Origin: Alteribacillus persepolensis
Lineage (GTDB): Bacteria; Bacillota; Bacilli; Bacillales; Marinococcaceae
Direction: 5' to 3'
NCBI RefSeq assembly: GCF_900099605.1
Contig: NZ_FNDK01000001.1
Location: forward strand, 310,001 to 374,000
DNA length: 64,000 bases
Position 1 is the stretch's first letter. Every line of letters starts with the position of its first letter. The notes below the pieces were generated by a model. It saw only the letters and a program-made list of their open reading frames with translations, did no database searches and was not told where the DNA came from. The position numbers and the translations under genes are program-made. Below, in pieces: positions 54,308 through 63,889 of the stretch.

Positions 54308-56779
54308 GTGGCAGAAGCTGAAAAATATTTAGATTTACCACTAGAAGACGTACTTGGCGACCGATTTGGCCGTTATAGTAAATACATCATCCAAGAACGG
54401 GCGCTTCCAGATGCAAGGGACGGTCTGAAGCCCGTGCAGCGCCGCATCCTGTATGCCATGTTTCAAGATGGCAATACAGCAGATAAACCATTTCGAAAAG
54501 CGGCAAAAACTGTCGGTAACGTTATTGGTAACTACCATCCACACGGTGACTCATCCGTCTATGAGGCCATGGTGCGGATGAGCCAGGATTGGAAAGGAAG
54601 AAACGTCCTTGTGGAGATGCACGGCAATAACGGGTCCATTGACGGTGATCCGCCGGCTGCCATGCGTTACACCGAAGCAAGACTTTCTCCCATTTCTAGA
54701 GAATTATTACGAGACATTGATAAAAATACGGTAGAACATATTCCAAACTTTGATGACTCCATCGAAGAGCCAGTCGTTTTGCCTGCGATGTTTCCAAATT
54801 TATTAGTAAATGGCTCTACCGGGATTTCATCTGGATATGCAACAGATATTCCGCCGCACCAGCTTGGCGAAGTCATTGATGCTGTGTTGATGGAAATGGA
54901 TAACCCTCACTGTACCGTTGACGATTTAATGACGGTGCTCAAAGGGCCTGATTTTCCAACAGGAGGCATTATTCAAGGAAAAGACGGTATCAAAACAGCC
55001 TATGAAACCGGGAAAGGAAAAGTTGTCGTTCGGGCCAAAGCAGACATTGAAGAGGTAAGAGGCGGGCGAAAACAGATTGTGATCACAGAAATTCCATATG
55101 ACGTTGTGAAAGCGAACCTTGTGAAAAAAATGGACGAGATTCGTTTTGATAAAAAAATTGATGGCATTGCTGAAGTTCGTGATGATACCGACCGAACCGG
55201 CCTGCGCATTGTCGTCGAATTAAAAAAAGATGCTGACCCAGACGGAATCCTGCGTTACTTGTATAAAACCACTGATTTACAAGTATCCTATAATTTTAAT
55301 ATGGTAGCGATATTCCATAAAACCCCGAAATTATTGGGGCTGAAACAGCTTTTACAAGCATACATTGAACACCAAAAAGAAGTGATTACCAACCGGTCAC
55401 AGTACGAATTAGCAAAAGCCAAAGACAGACAGCATATTGTCGAGGGGCTTATCAAAGCGATATCGATTTTAGATGAGGTAATTGCAACCATTCGTGCGTC
55501 TAAAGATAAAAAAGATGCCAAGCACCGTCTCATGGAGCAGTTTCGATTTACCGAAGCACAAGCAGAAGCCATTGTAACGTTACAGCTCTACCGTTTAACC
55601 AATACCGACGTTACAACGCTTGAAAAAGAAGCGGAGGAGCTGCAAGCGGAGATTAAACGGCTTGAAGGTATTTTATCAAGTGAAAAAAAATTACTTTCAG
55701 TCATAAAAAAGCAGCTGAAAAATGTAAAAAAGACATACAACGATGAGCGTCGAACAGTTATCGAAGAAGAAATTGAAGAGTTAAAAATTGACCTTGAAGT
55801 CATGGTTCCTTCAGAAGATGTTATCGTTACAGTGACAAAAGAGGGATACGTCAAGAGAACGAGCCCGCGCTCGTATTCTGCCTCCAATGAAGATCCGCCA
55901 GGTATGAAAGAAACGGACCATTTGCTTTTTTCACAGGAGTTAAACACAACTAACACACTCTTATTATTTACGAAAAAGGGATATTATATGTTTATACCTG
56001 TTCATGAACTGCCGGATATTCGCTGGAAAGATAACGGACAGCATATTAGTAATATCGTTCAGCTCGATATGGATGATGCGCTTGTTCAAGCCATTCCTGT
56101 GACGGCATTCTCCGATGATTACTATGTTATATTCTTTACGAAAAATGGCATGATTAAAAAGACGCTGTTATCAGCATATCAAGCACAGCGTTATTCGCGT
56201 GCACTTGTTGCTGTTAAAGTAAAAGAGCAGGATGAAGTCGTTAACGTTGACGTGACAAACGGAGAAAATGAAATATTTATTGGTACCAATAAAGGATATG
56301 GGTTACGCTTTCACGAAGCAGAAGTATCACCTGTCGGACAACGAGCGGCCGGCGTGAAAGGGATTAATTTGAAAGAAGAAGACACGGTCGTCAATGGAGT
56401 AACGTTTGCTGAAACCAACAGCAAAAACACTGATATTATCATTGTCACTCAGCGCGGAGCCATGAAAAAAATGCCTGTAACAGAGTTTGAGCCATCCACT
56501 CGGGCAAAGCGTGGTTTGGTCATGATAAGAGAAGTAAAATCAAACCCGCATCACATTCACGGGCTGACATTACTGCAAAATAATGCAGCAGATACGTTAA
56601 TCATGCAAACGGAACAAGGCAGCATGTTTCCGGAAAAACCTGCAGATTTAAAACGAAGTGACCGTTACAGCAACGGATCATTTGTTGTTGACACCAAAAC
56701 CAATGGGGCCGTTACTGACATATGGAAAGAGATTGACTATCAGAATCTGACAGGGAATAACACATCAACATCTTCTTAA
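54308..56779 (+). CDS. parC: DNA topoisomerase IV subunit A
   Basis: An 823-residue DNA breakage-reunion subunit. Active-site Tyr121 is in [11 protein letters not shown], and the quinolone-resistance region [17 protein letters not shown] lies at ~77-93 with Ser at the usual resistance positions. The winged-helix core is followed by a coiled coil (~430-490) and a beta-pinwheel C-terminal domain of six repeats ([20 protein letters not shown] type). GTG start with GAGGAG upstream, 2 bases after parE. Confidence 0.96.
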   Translation: MAEAEKYLDLPLEDVLGDRFGRYSKYIIQERALPDARDGLKPVQRRILYAMFQDGNTADKPFRKAAKTVGNVIGNYHPHGDSSVYEAMVRMSQDWKGRNVLVEMHGNNGSIDGDPPAAMRYTEARLSPISRELLRDIDKNTVEHIPNFDDSIEEPVVLPAMFPNLLVNGSTGISSGYATDIPPHQLGEVIDAVLMEMDNPHCTVDDLMTVLKGPDFPTGGIIQGKDGIKTAYETGKGKVVVRAKADIEEVRGGRKQIVITEIPYDVVKANLVKKMDEIRFDKKIDGIAEVRDDTDRTGLRIVVELKKDADPDGILRYLYKTTDLQVSYNFNMVAIFHKTPKLLGLKQLLQAYIEHQKEVITNRSQYELAKAKDRQHIVEGLIKAISILDEVIATIRASKDKKDAKHRLMEQFRFTEAQAEAIVTLQLYRLTNTDVTTLEKEAEELQAEIKRLEGILSSEKKLLSVIKKQLKNVKKTYNDERRTVIEEEIEELKIDLEVMVPSEDVIVTVTKEGYVKRTSPRSYSASNEDPPGMKETDHLLFSQELNTTNTLLLFTKKGYYMFIPVHELPDIRWKDNGQHISNIVQLDMDDALVQAIPVTAFSDDYYVIFFTKNGMIKKTLLSAYQAQRYSRALVAVKVKEQDEVVNVDVTNGENEIFIGTNKGYGLRFHEAEVSPVGQRAAGVKGINLKEEDTVVNGVTFAETNSKNTDIIIVTQRGAMKKMPVTEFEPSTRAKRGLVMIREVKSNPHHIHGLTLLQNNAADTLIMQTEQGSMFPEKPADLKRSDRYSNGSFVVDTKTNGAVTDIWKEIDYQNLTGNNTSTSS

Positions 56780-56792
56780 TTGCACATAAATG

Positions 56793-56809
56793 TATTATGT
56801 AAACTAAAA
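56793..56809 (+). repeat. 17-bp direct repeat, copy 1 (flanks the YdjM-like gene)
   Basis: TATTATGTAAACTAAAA occurs here and again at 57551-57567, on either side of the 56884-57381 gene. Confidence 0.7.
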
Positions 56810-56883
56810 TTAATTATTACATCCATCGATAAGATAAAGATAAAAGGAACAAACCAGGATATAGAATAGAAAGGGATTACGTT

Positions 56884-57381
56884 ATGAAAGCAGGAACACA
56901 TGTCATTGGAGGGGTAGCAGCTGGGGCAGCGGGTTACAGTTTTATCTCCATGCCTTTTTCACCGGACAGTTTATATGGCATCACTTTTATAGCAAGTGGT
57001 GTCATAGGCGGGCTGCTCCCGGATATATGTCATCCTTTTTCTTGGATTGGCAGGAGGCTGAGACTTCTGTCTAGAATTATTCATTCCATTTTTGGACATC
57101 GCACTGTTACACACAGTTTTTTATTTATAGCAGTACTTTTTCTTTCCCTTGGAATGATTGAACAAAGCTGGGGAACACCTATACAGTACGGCATAACCAT
57201 CGGAGCCGCCAGTCATTTGCTGCTTGATATGCTGACTCCGCGGGGAGTGGCGCTATTTTATCCAATTACGGTAAACATCAAGGCACCATTAACAGCCAAA
57301 ACAGGATCCATTATGGGCGAAGGAGTTATTAATTTGCTCATGATTTTGTGGATTGTTTATTATGGTACACATTTGACGTGA
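56884..57381 (+). CDS. YdjM-type metal-dependent membrane hydrolase
   Basis: A 165-residue membrane protein of the YdjM/YbcI (DUF457) family. Metal-ligand-like residues sit in GTHVIGGVAAG (res 4-14), GGLLPDICHPFSWIGRR (~43), FGHRTVTHSF (~72) and ASHLLLDMLTPRGVALFYP (~107). Between them are hydrophobic helices. Such proteins are predicted membrane-bound hydrolases, possibly acting on lipids. AGAAAGGG lies before the ATG. Flanked by 17-bp direct repeats; a palindromic terminator-like dyad follows. Confidence 0.87.
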   Translation: MKAGTHVIGGVAAGAAGYSFISMPFSPDSLYGITFIASGVIGGLLPDICHPFSWIGRRLRLLSRIIHSIFGHRTVTHSFLFIAVLFLSLGMIEQSWGTPIQYGITIGAASHLLLDMLTPRGVALFYPITVNIKAPLTAKTGSIMGEGVINLLMILWIVYYGTHLT

Positions 57382-57532
57382 ATCATTCGCACAAAACAAC
57401 AGCAGCTATTAGCTGCTGTCAAATTTTCATTCATTATTAAGGCCATTATTAAAGGCTATAGCTCAAAAATTTTATTCCGTCTCATTACATTGAGTTTACT
57501 CCAGTTTTGATACAACAAAATTCTCCTTTCCT

Positions 57533-57567
<35 letters not shown>

Positions 57568-57708
57568 AAACAAAAACATTCATTCCCTGTTATTCTTCGC
57601 TCCCCTGCATTGCTGACTTCTTCGTTCATATACACATCTCCCATTTTGGTTTCATCACATATTTCGTTTTTTTATTGATAACAGTTTTTTTGCAGAAACA
57701 TTAGTCAT

Positions 57709-57740
57709 TAAAAAATAGCCCTGAGTTTCCTCAGGACTAC
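57709..57740 (-). terminator. Rho-independent terminator of the thioredoxin gene
   Basis: On the minus strand TAGTCCTGAG and CTCAGGGCTA flank GAAA and are followed by TTTTTT. Confidence 0.85.
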
Positions 57741-57757
57741 TATCATTAAATGAATAG

Positions 57758-58069
57758 TTATTGAGAAGCAAAATCTTTCACAGCTGCTTCAGGTACAGCG
57801 CCATTGAGACGATCGACTTCTTCGCCTTTTTTAATTAATACCATCGTTGGTATGCTCATTACACCAAACTTCTGTGCTAAATCAGGCGAATTGTCGACAT
57901 CTACACTGTAAAAGCTGGCTTGTCCAGACAATTGTTCGGACACTTCACTTACAACTGGATCCAGTTGTTTGCACCCTGGTCACCAGTCCGCGGTAAATTT
58001 CAAGATAATAGGTTCTTCAGCATTTTCAACAACACTGTTGTAATCTTGTTCATTTAATTCTTTAAGCAT
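57758..58069 (-). CDS. Thioredoxin with selenocysteine active site (WUPGCK)
   Basis: A 103-residue thioredoxin read through UGA at 57982-57980 as Sec30. The active site is ADWUPGCKQLDP, so the nucleophilic N-terminal Cys of the usual WCGPC/WCPGC motif is Sec. The cis-Pro segment GVMSIPTMVLIKKG and the rest of the fold are normal. The ATG at 58069 has AGGAGGGG upstream. A perfect 6-bp hairpin starts 12 nt after the UGA. Without Sec decoding only the C-terminal 61 residues would be called. Probable role: disulfide or peroxide reduction. Confidence 0.95.
57952..57967 (-). other. Candidate bacterial SECIS hairpin in the thioredoxin gene
   Basis: CAACTG-GATC-CAGTTG, a perfect 6-bp stem starting 12 nt after the Sec UGA on the minus strand. 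Confidence 0.7.
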
Positions 58070-58229
58070 CAATACCCCTCCTATTTTGCGATCTTATTTA
58101 ACATTTACCCGTTGTGAACAATGTTATTCATCTTTTTTTACATGTTTTTTAAAAGCTTGTACAGGAAATACAAGGACTAAACGAGAAAACTTACAAAAAT
58201 CTGTTACTTAGAAAGGCGGATGTGTTGAT

Positions 58230-58892
58230 TTGAATAATAAAGTGTTTGTTTTCGATGTGTACGGAACATTATTTGACGTCCATTCCACCGCTTCTGACTG
58301 CAATCGTTTATTTCCTGGTTACGGAGAGCAGCTTGCTGCTGTGTGGCGTGACAAACAAATACAATATACGTTTTTGCGCCAAGCAATGGGAAAATACCAG
58401 CCATTTTCTAAAGTGACTCGGGATGCTTTACGGTATGCTGCAGCGTTCTTTGACCAAACATTGCAGCAAGCTGATGAAGAGGCGCTTATGAAGGCATATC
58501 AGTCTCTTCAGCTGTTTTCAGAAACCCGCGACGTGTTAAAGGAATTGTATGACCAACAACATTCATTGCTTGTTTTCAGCAATGGAACAAAAAACATGTT
58601 ACATGCTCTTTTACACAACGGCGACATTGCTTCTTATATGAGCCACATCTTAAGTGTGGATGACGTGAAGCAGTATAAGCCGTCCCCCGCTTCGTATCAA
58701 CTCATTTTAGACTACACGAAGACAAGGCGCGACCAAATTTATTTTGTTTCCAGTAATGGCTGGGACGTTAGCGGAGCAAAAGCATTCGGTTTTACAACGA
58801 TTTGGATTAACCGAAATTCCCAGCCTGTAGAAGGCTTGCAGCTACCTCCAGATGCCACATATAAAAGTTTAACTCCACTGGCAGACAACTAA
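58230..58892 (+). CDS. HAD-superfamily hydrolase, type II 2-haloacid dehalogenase-like
   Basis: A 220-residue HAD enzyme with nucleophile motif VFDVYGTLFD (~res 6-15), motif II LLVFSNGTKNML (~112), motif III Lys in VKQYKPSPASYQLI (~148), and motif IV SSNGWDVSGAKAFGF (~171). VYGTLFDVHS, SNGT and SSNxWD are the signature of L-2-haloacid dehalogenases. TTG start; a GAAAGGCGG ribosome site lies somewhat far upstream. A shared terminator separates it from the convergent deacetylase. Confidence 0.88.
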   Translation: MNNKVFVFDVYGTLFDVHSTASDCNRLFPGYGEQLAAVWRDKQIQYTFLRQAMGKYQPFSKVTRDALRYAAAFFDQTLQQADEEALMKAYQSLQLFSETRDVLKELYDQQHSLLVFSNGTKNMLHALLHNGDIASYMSHILSVDDVKQYKPSPASYQLILDYTKTRRDQIYFVSSNGWDVSGAKAFGFTTIWINRNSQPVEGLQLPPDATYKSLTPLADN

Positions 58893-58929
58893 AAAGAAAC
58901 AGGGGGCGCGTCTTCCCTGCTTCTTTTTA
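58891..58929. terminator. Bidirectional terminator
   Basis: AAAAAGAAACAGGG and CCCTGCTTCTTTTT form an interrupted stem between convergent genes, with T runs on both strands. Confidence 0.8.
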
Positions 58930-59523
58930 TAGTACATCAAACGAATAGCCTTGATGTCGAATCTCATCGATCAACGATGGCAAAATGGCAGCTGTTTGTT
59001 CTAATTCATGCAAAAGAATAATCGAACCATCTTGAATATGATTGGTGACGTTTGGAATTATCTGTTTTGGTACTGATTTATATTCCCAATCATAAGATGT
59101 CACTTCCCACATTACCGGTTTTATGTTCAACTCCCGCAATACCTCCATTGTCTTTTCATTGTATTGGCCAAATGGCGGCCGAAAAAAAGAGACCGGTGTC
59201 CCTGTCACCTCTTCTATCAACTTTACACTCGTTTTAATTTGTTTGTATTGTTCTTTTTTTGTAAGAGCCGCTAAATTTTTGTGGCGGTGCGCGTGAGAGC
59301 CAATGATATGTCCTTCTTCGAGCACCCTCTTCCACGGCCTGTGCTTATGCAAAAGACGCGTATTCCAGAAAAAAACAGCTCGTACTTGCTTTTCATATAA
59401 AACATCTAACAGCTTTTCAAGATGACGGCTTGGGCCATCATCAAATGTCAAGACAACGGTGTGATGAGAATTGTTTTTTTTACGTATATTTTGTAACCAG
59501 CGCTTGTCCCTTAGGTCGTACAC
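58927..59523 (-). CDS. Polysaccharide deacetylase (carbohydrate esterase 4)
   Basis: A 198-residue NodB-homology deacetylase. Motif 1 is LTFDDGPS (Asp28/Asp29), motif 2 SHAHRHKNL (metal His, ~76-82), motif 3 RPPFGQYNEKT (~116), followed by MWEVTSYDWE and IILLHELEQT for motifs 4 and 5. No signal peptide is visible, so location is uncertain; a longer start is blocked by an in-frame stop. Substrate is probably peptidoglycan or another GlcNAc polymer. GTG start with a weak ribosome site. Confidence 0.87.
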   Translation of the reverse strand: MYDLRDKRWLQNIRKKNNSHHTVVLTFDDGPSRHLEKLLDVLYEKQVRAVFFWNTRLLHKHRPWKRVLEEGHIIGSHAHRHKNLAALTKKEQYKQIKTSVKLIEEVTGTPVSFFRPPFGQYNEKTMEVLRELNIKPVMWEVTSYDWEYKSVPKQIIPNVTNHIQDGSIILLHELEQTAAILPSLIDEIRHQGYSFDVL

Positions 59524-59726
59524 GACCTGTTTGGATATTACTCATGGATGCGGCATAACATATACACTCACTTTTCATTAATATCTTTTTCCTTCGTATT
59601 ATATCAAATACATTCTTACCGACAAAATAAATGGCACGCAGCTTTGCTTTTCAGTTTGCATAAAGCTTATTTGTTTCCGGCAAACTAAAACCGACGTGCT
59701 TTAGCAGATGAGGAGGAAAATGGTAA

Positions 59727-59906
59727 ATGAGACCAATCACACCGCTTATACAAACAGGCTATTCCTTACGGGCTTACTTTGACAATCGCTGGCCAACACC
59801 GCTTGCTTTTCTATCTGTAAACAACATCCAGGTAACAGGCGGGAATAACAGCCAGATTAAACCACTAATAGCAGCAAATCATCCTGTTATCCTTGCTGAT
59901 TGGTAA
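59727..59906 (+). CDS. 59-residue protein, unknown function
   Basis: A small protein (MRPITPLIQTGYSLRAYF; FLSVNNIQVTGGNNSQIKPL; ending HPVILADW) with a GAGGAGG ribosome site upstream, somewhat distant from the ATG. Mostly beta-like composition. The next gene begins within or just after its end, suggesting coupling. Not recognised. Confidence 0.5.
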   Translation: MRPITPLIQTGYSLRAYFDNRWPTPLAFLSVNNIQVTGGNNSQIKPLIAANHPVILADW

Positions 59907-59917
59907 CGGCTTTTATA

Positions 59918-60397
59918 ATGAGTAAAGCCAACTACCACACACGTAGTAAGAAGCTAGAAATGCTGCTATGGAGTATTGCCCTGCCTGGATTTGGTCATTT
60001 GCTAAACGGCAAATATATTAAAGGTATTGTATTAATTTTTTTAGAGTTTCTAGTAAATGTTATGGGTAATTTTAATCAGGTCATTGTTTTAAGCTTTCAC
60101 GGGCAGATTCAAGAAGCAATCCAGCACACGAATTATCAATGGCTGATGTTTTATCCTTGTTTGTATTTTTTTGCTATTTGGGATGCATATAAAGATGCTG
60201 GAGGCGGAGAAAAGCCATTTGCATACTTGCCTCTCGCCTTTACTGCCTATTTTGTAACAGTAGGCTTAATTTTCTCCCCTGTATTTACAATATTTGGAAT
60301 CAAATTCGGACCTATATGGCTCCCTATGTTATCGGTCCCCGTTGGTTTAGGCGTCGGCGCGTTGATCAGAAAAATCTTGTTACGAGGATATACTTAG
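59918..60397 (+). CDS. Four-helix membrane protein, unknown function
   Basis: A 159-residue protein with a basic N-terminus (KANYHTRSKKLE) and about four transmembrane helices, beginning LLWSIALPGFGHLLNGKYIKGIVLIF. This opening resembles small TM2-like membrane proteins. A TTG at 59900 is an alternative start; neither has a clear ribosome site, which fits translational coupling to the preceding mini-gene. Function unknown. Confidence 0.65.
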   Translation: MSKANYHTRSKKLEMLLWSIALPGFGHLLNGKYIKGIVLIFLEFLVNVMGNFNQVIVLSFHGQIQEAIQHTNYQWLMFYPCLYFFAIWDAYKDAGGGEKPFAYLPLAFTAYFVTVGLIFSPVFTIFGIKFGPIWLPMLSVPVGLGVGALIRKILLRGYT

Positions 60398-60470
60398 TCA
60401 AATCGGTTTTATGACTCCTTGCTATTTTATTGCAGCGATGTACATCTCATTATCATAGGAGGCTTTGTTT

Positions 60471-61484
60471 ATGTATGATAATAAAAATTGTTTAACATCA
60501 GCTGAAATTGGCTGTTTGTGGACGATGTATATGAATGACAGCATGTCGAAATGCATATTGGCATTTATGTTAGAACACCTCGAAGACGAAGATGTTGTTG
60601 AAGCGGTAAAACATGCTTATGACATATCACAGCATCACCTGGATGTTTTGGCAGATATTTTTGAAACAGCAAACTGGGCAAAACCGGTCGGCTTTCAAGC
60701 GGAAGATGTAAATTTGCATGCGCCATGGCTGTTTTCCGATGCTTTTTGTTTAACATACATTAACCATATGGCCAAAGTCGGTATGATTACCTACAGCGGT
60801 TTTGTTGCGATGAGTAAACGAAATAATATTCGGGGATTATTTAGTGAGGCATTAGTAAAAACGAACAATTTATTTAATGAAACCACTGAAATAGCGGAAA
60901 ATAAAGAACTGCACGCAACACATCCATTTATTGAAATACCGCAAGAAACAGACTATATTGAAAGCAAAGATTATTACAGCGGACTAAACCCTTTGAAGCA
61001 GAAACGACCGCTCAATGCGATAGAAATATCCCATTTATATACGAATATTATTACCAATACTGTCGGTTTAAAGCTTAGCATGGCTTTTGCACAAACATCA
61101 CAGTCTAAAGAAATTCAAGATTTTCTCTTACGCGGAAAAGGTATTTCCAACAAACATATCAAAATTTTCACCGACATTCTGCTTGAAAATGATATTGCCG
61201 CCCCCCGTCTGCCCGATTTAAGCGTCAGTGATTCAACAACACATACATTTTCAGACAAATTAATTATGTTTCATATGTCGCTTCTTAACTCAGCCGGCAC
61301 CGGAAACTATGCGACAGCCGCTGCTGCCAGTCAACGCACTGACTTAGCTGTTAACTACGAGCGTTTGTCTCTAGAAATTGGCCAGTACGCCAAAAGCGGA
61401 GTTGATATTATGATCAAACACCATTGGCTCGAACAGCCTCCCGGAACAAAAGACAGAGAAATGCTTGCGAGAAAAAAAGAATAA
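60471..61484 (+). CDS. DUF3231 family protein (spore coat-like)
   Basis: A 337-residue protein made of two repeated four-helix halves (LTSAEIGCLWTMYMNDSMSKC near residue 8; LNAIEISHLYTNIITNTVG near residue 181), the DUF3231 layout related to CotF-type ferritin-like coat proteins. FSEALVKTNNLFNETTEIAENKEL is in the middle. ATG 60471 is 8 bases after TAGGAGG. Convergent with the gerK-like operon. Spore localisation is inferred from family relatives. Confidence 0.85.
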   Translation: MYDNKNCLTSAEIGCLWTMYMNDSMSKCILAFMLEHLEDEDVVEAVKHAYDISQHHLDVLADIFETANWAKPVGFQAEDVNLHAPWLFSDAFCLTYINHMAKVGMITYSGFVAMSKRNNIRGLFSEALVKTNNLFNETTEIAENKELHATHPFIEIPQETDYIESKDYYSGLNPLKQKRPLNAIEISHLYTNIITNTVGLKLSMAFAQTSQSKEIQDFLLRGKGISNKHIKIFTDILLENDIAAPRLPDLSVSDSTTHTFSDKLIMFHMSLLNSAGTGNYATAAAASQRTDLAVNYERLSLEIGQYAKSGVDIMIKHHWLEQPPGTKDREMLARKKE

Positions 61485-61493
61485 AGCCACACC

Positions 61494-61530
61494 GAAGAGC
61501 AGTCTATTTTATAAGGACTGCTCTTTTTTA
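61494..61530. terminator. Bidirectional terminator between DUF3231 gene and gerK-like operon
   Basis: AAGAGCAGTC pairs with GACTGCTCTT, followed by TTTTT. Confidence 0.88.
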
Positions 61531-62615
61531 TGGCGGTTTTTTATAAAAGCAACGATTAATAGAAAAACAGGAACGATGACTTGAAGAGGCAGATGCATAT
61601 ACAGCGGCACTATCGTAATCCCTTCATACATATGTTCAGCATAACTGCTCGCTTGTGTTAACGAGATAAATAACACAACGATTCCGATTGGATACACAAG
61701 TTTGGATTTGTTTTTCACGTTGCATATAACCGATACACTAATCACACCGGCATAAAAGAAAAGGCTGATTTTAATAAAACCACCAATAATTAAAGCAATC
61801 ATAAAAAACACATCTAAACGCTCTAAAAACTCAGCAATTTGAATCGAGTGAATGGTATTTAAAAGCGGAAATTGTGTGCGTGCTGTTAACTCCACGCCTA
61901 AGACAGCAATGTTAATGCTCATCGTTACTATTAAATTAACGCCGCTCAATAGGATAGCTATAATACCAGCTTTTTTCATCGCTTTTTTGTTTTTGACATA
62001 GGGATAAATCATCGTAAAGACGATAATCTCTCCAAATGGTACGTACCACGTCTCTGTAAAAACCGTCTGCAGGACGGGCTTGAATCCATCTTCAAGCACC
62101 GGCTGTAAATAGGAAAAGTCAATTAACCCCGACACCACGACCAACACAAATCCGGCAATAGCTAAAGCATACAATATGACAAATAACAGTTCACCGGTAC
62201 GAGCAATCACTTCAATGCCTTTATATACACCATAAACGACCGTTAACAAAAATAATGCATTGACGATAAACAGCGGTGTTTCATTATAAGCAAATGTAAC
62301 AAGCATTTCCCCAAAATCACGCAGCACCCTTGCAGCAATATACAAAAAATACACCGTATATATACAGGCCACTACAGTTCCAAAAAACTTTCCCAACAAC
62401 TCTTTAACAAATTCTGGCGGTGTTTTGTCAGGATAATAAAGATGCAGCCGCAGATGAACAAAAAACAACAATAAACCTCCGAGCATGCCAAAAAATATCG
62501 CCAGCCAAACATCTTGCTTTGCCTCAATACCTAGAGGGATTAATAGTGCACTGCCCAACTCAAAAATAAACATCAGTACGAATAATTGACCGGCATATAT
62601 GTTGGCTTTTTCCAC
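61509..62615 (-). CDS. gerKB: Spore germinant receptor B subunit (GerAB/GerKB type)
   Basis: A 368-residue inner-membrane protein of the GerAB family (APC-fold), with about ten transmembrane helices. Family segments include LFVLMFIFELGSALLIPLG near the N-terminus, TPPEFVKELLGKFFG (~70), ETWYVPFGEIIVFTMIYPY (~195) and QFPLLNTIHSIQIAEFLERLDVFF (~255). It senses germinant and signals with the A and C subunits. Operon order here is A-C-B, as in gerK. Confidence 0.92.
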   Translation of the reverse strand: MEKANIYAGQLFVLMFIFELGSALLIPLGIEAKQDVWLAIFFGMLGGLLLFFVHLRLHLYYPDKTPPEFVKELLGKFFGTVVACIYTVYFLYIAARVLRDFGEMLVTFAYNETPLFIVNALFLLTVVYGVYKGIEVIARTGELLFVILYALAIAGFVLVVVSGLIDFSYLQPVLEDGFKPVLQTVFTETWYVPFGEIIVFTMIYPYVKNKKAMKKAGIIAILLSGVNLIVTMSINIAVLGVELTARTQFPLLNTIHSIQIAEFLERLDVFFMIALIIGGFIKISLFFYAGVISVSVICNVKNKSKLVYPIGIVVLFISLTQASSYAEHMYEGITIVPLYMHLPLQVIVPVFLLIVAFIKNRHKKEQSL

Positions 62616-62637
62616 TATTTATCCCCCCTCAATCCAT

Positions 62638-63852
62638 TCATTCCACGTCTTCTGAAAATGTCGGTTCATTCCTTAGTCCAGAACGGCGAATATATGCATC
62701 CGCATTTACGTTCACCTCAACAGTTGGAAAATGGTCTTCATTCCACGTTTTTTCCAGTTTCCTCCACAGTTTGGGATCTTTTCGATGCAGCAGTTCGCCA
62801 AAACCAAGATAATCTGTTTGTAATTCTTGTGCTTTTGCCACAGCCTGTTCAATTATTTTTTTGATTTCTTCACCAGATTTTTTTTCTACGGTGCCAGAAA
62901 GAAACGGATTGCTAACATTAATGGGCACATGTGCTTCCCCCACCTCTCCTTCTGTGGAAACTTGGATATCAAACACCGGGAGGTTATCTTGTATACGAAC
63001 GGACACATCTGTTTTATTGCGTACAATTTGGAAAACGAGCGCATCTTTTTGTCCTTTCCAATCCAATGAAACGGCTGTCTTCTGAATATCATCCAGCACC
63101 CACAAGGCCCCTCTGGACGCTTCGTTAGAAATACGGTCAATCATTTTTCCGTCTTGCATCACTGCCATCCCTGTTGCTTCAAGACGGGCTTCCGGAGAAG
63201 TCGTCTGGATATTATCGATTTTTTTCCCTTTCTCTTCATCACCATGTAACGTGAATATGGAAACGAGCGGCTCATGGCCCGACTGACCAACATGCTTTAA
63301 CACCTCACGCATGTTGGTATCTTTATGTTCTCCCCAAAATGACTCAGTCGTTTCTAACGTTTTAATGACTTTATTGGCTGGTATTTTATCCAAACTTGTT
63401 AATGCGGTCACAAATTCCCCGGCGGTCGTTCCTTCGGCAATGATGACACGCGTCGTTGTACGAAATTCAGGGTCCCGTTCAAAGGCATCAAAAACCTTTT
63501 CTAAACCTTCTTCCCTCGCCAACTGTTCTCCGACTACAAGTAAGTTTGTATGTGCGTAATAAGGACGGCGGGATACTTTTTCAGAAACACGCCGGTTCAC
63601 TTCTGTCATCGTCGGACCCGTGCTGCTGTACGTTGTCACCGGAGGACTTTCCGATCCCCCGCGAGAAAGCGTTCCTTCTCCTGCCACATTGCCAGGATTA
63701 ATTACTTGAAAAGTCGCAGCATATTGACCGTCACCTGTTGCATCCATCCCAACCGCTGAAATAAGCGCCAAATCTGGAAGCTCTTGGCTGCTCCAGCAGC
63801 CGGCAAGAAACAAAAGCAGTAATCCACTTATCCATGTCGTTACTCTTTTCAT
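62638..63852 (-). CDS. gerKC: Spore germinant receptor C subunit lipoprotein (GerAC/GerKC type)
   Basis: A 404-residue lipoprotein. The lipobox is LFLAGC with Cys19, followed by the family opening WSSQELPDLALISAVGMDATGDG. Later conserved parts include TGPTMTEVNRRVSEKVSRRPYYAH, and the C-terminal domain ends QELQTDYLGFGELLHRKDPKLW. Second gene of the gerK-like operon, anchored on the outer face of the spore inner membrane. Confidence 0.94.
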   Translation of the reverse strand: MKRVTTWISGLLLLFLAGCWSSQELPDLALISAVGMDATGDGQYAATFQVINPGNVAGEGTLSRGGSESPPVTTYSSTGPTMTEVNRRVSEKVSRRPYYAHTNLLVVGEQLAREEGLEKVFDAFERDPEFRTTTRVIIAEGTTAGEFVTALTSLDKIPANKVIKTLETTESFWGEHKDTNMREVLKHVGQSGHEPLVSIFTLHGDEEKGKKIDNIQTTSPEARLEATGMAVMQDGKMIDRISNEASRGALWVLDDIQKTAVSLDWKGQKDALVFQIVRNKTDVSVRIQDNLPVFDIQVSTEGEVGEAHVPINVSNPFLSGTVEKKSGEEIKKIIEQAVAKAQELQTDYLGFGELLHRKDPKLWRKLEKTWNEDHFPTVEVNVNADAYIRRSGLRNEPTFSEDVE

Positions 63853-63889
63853 ATAGTCGACACCTTTTCTTTCAACATAAAAAGGATTA

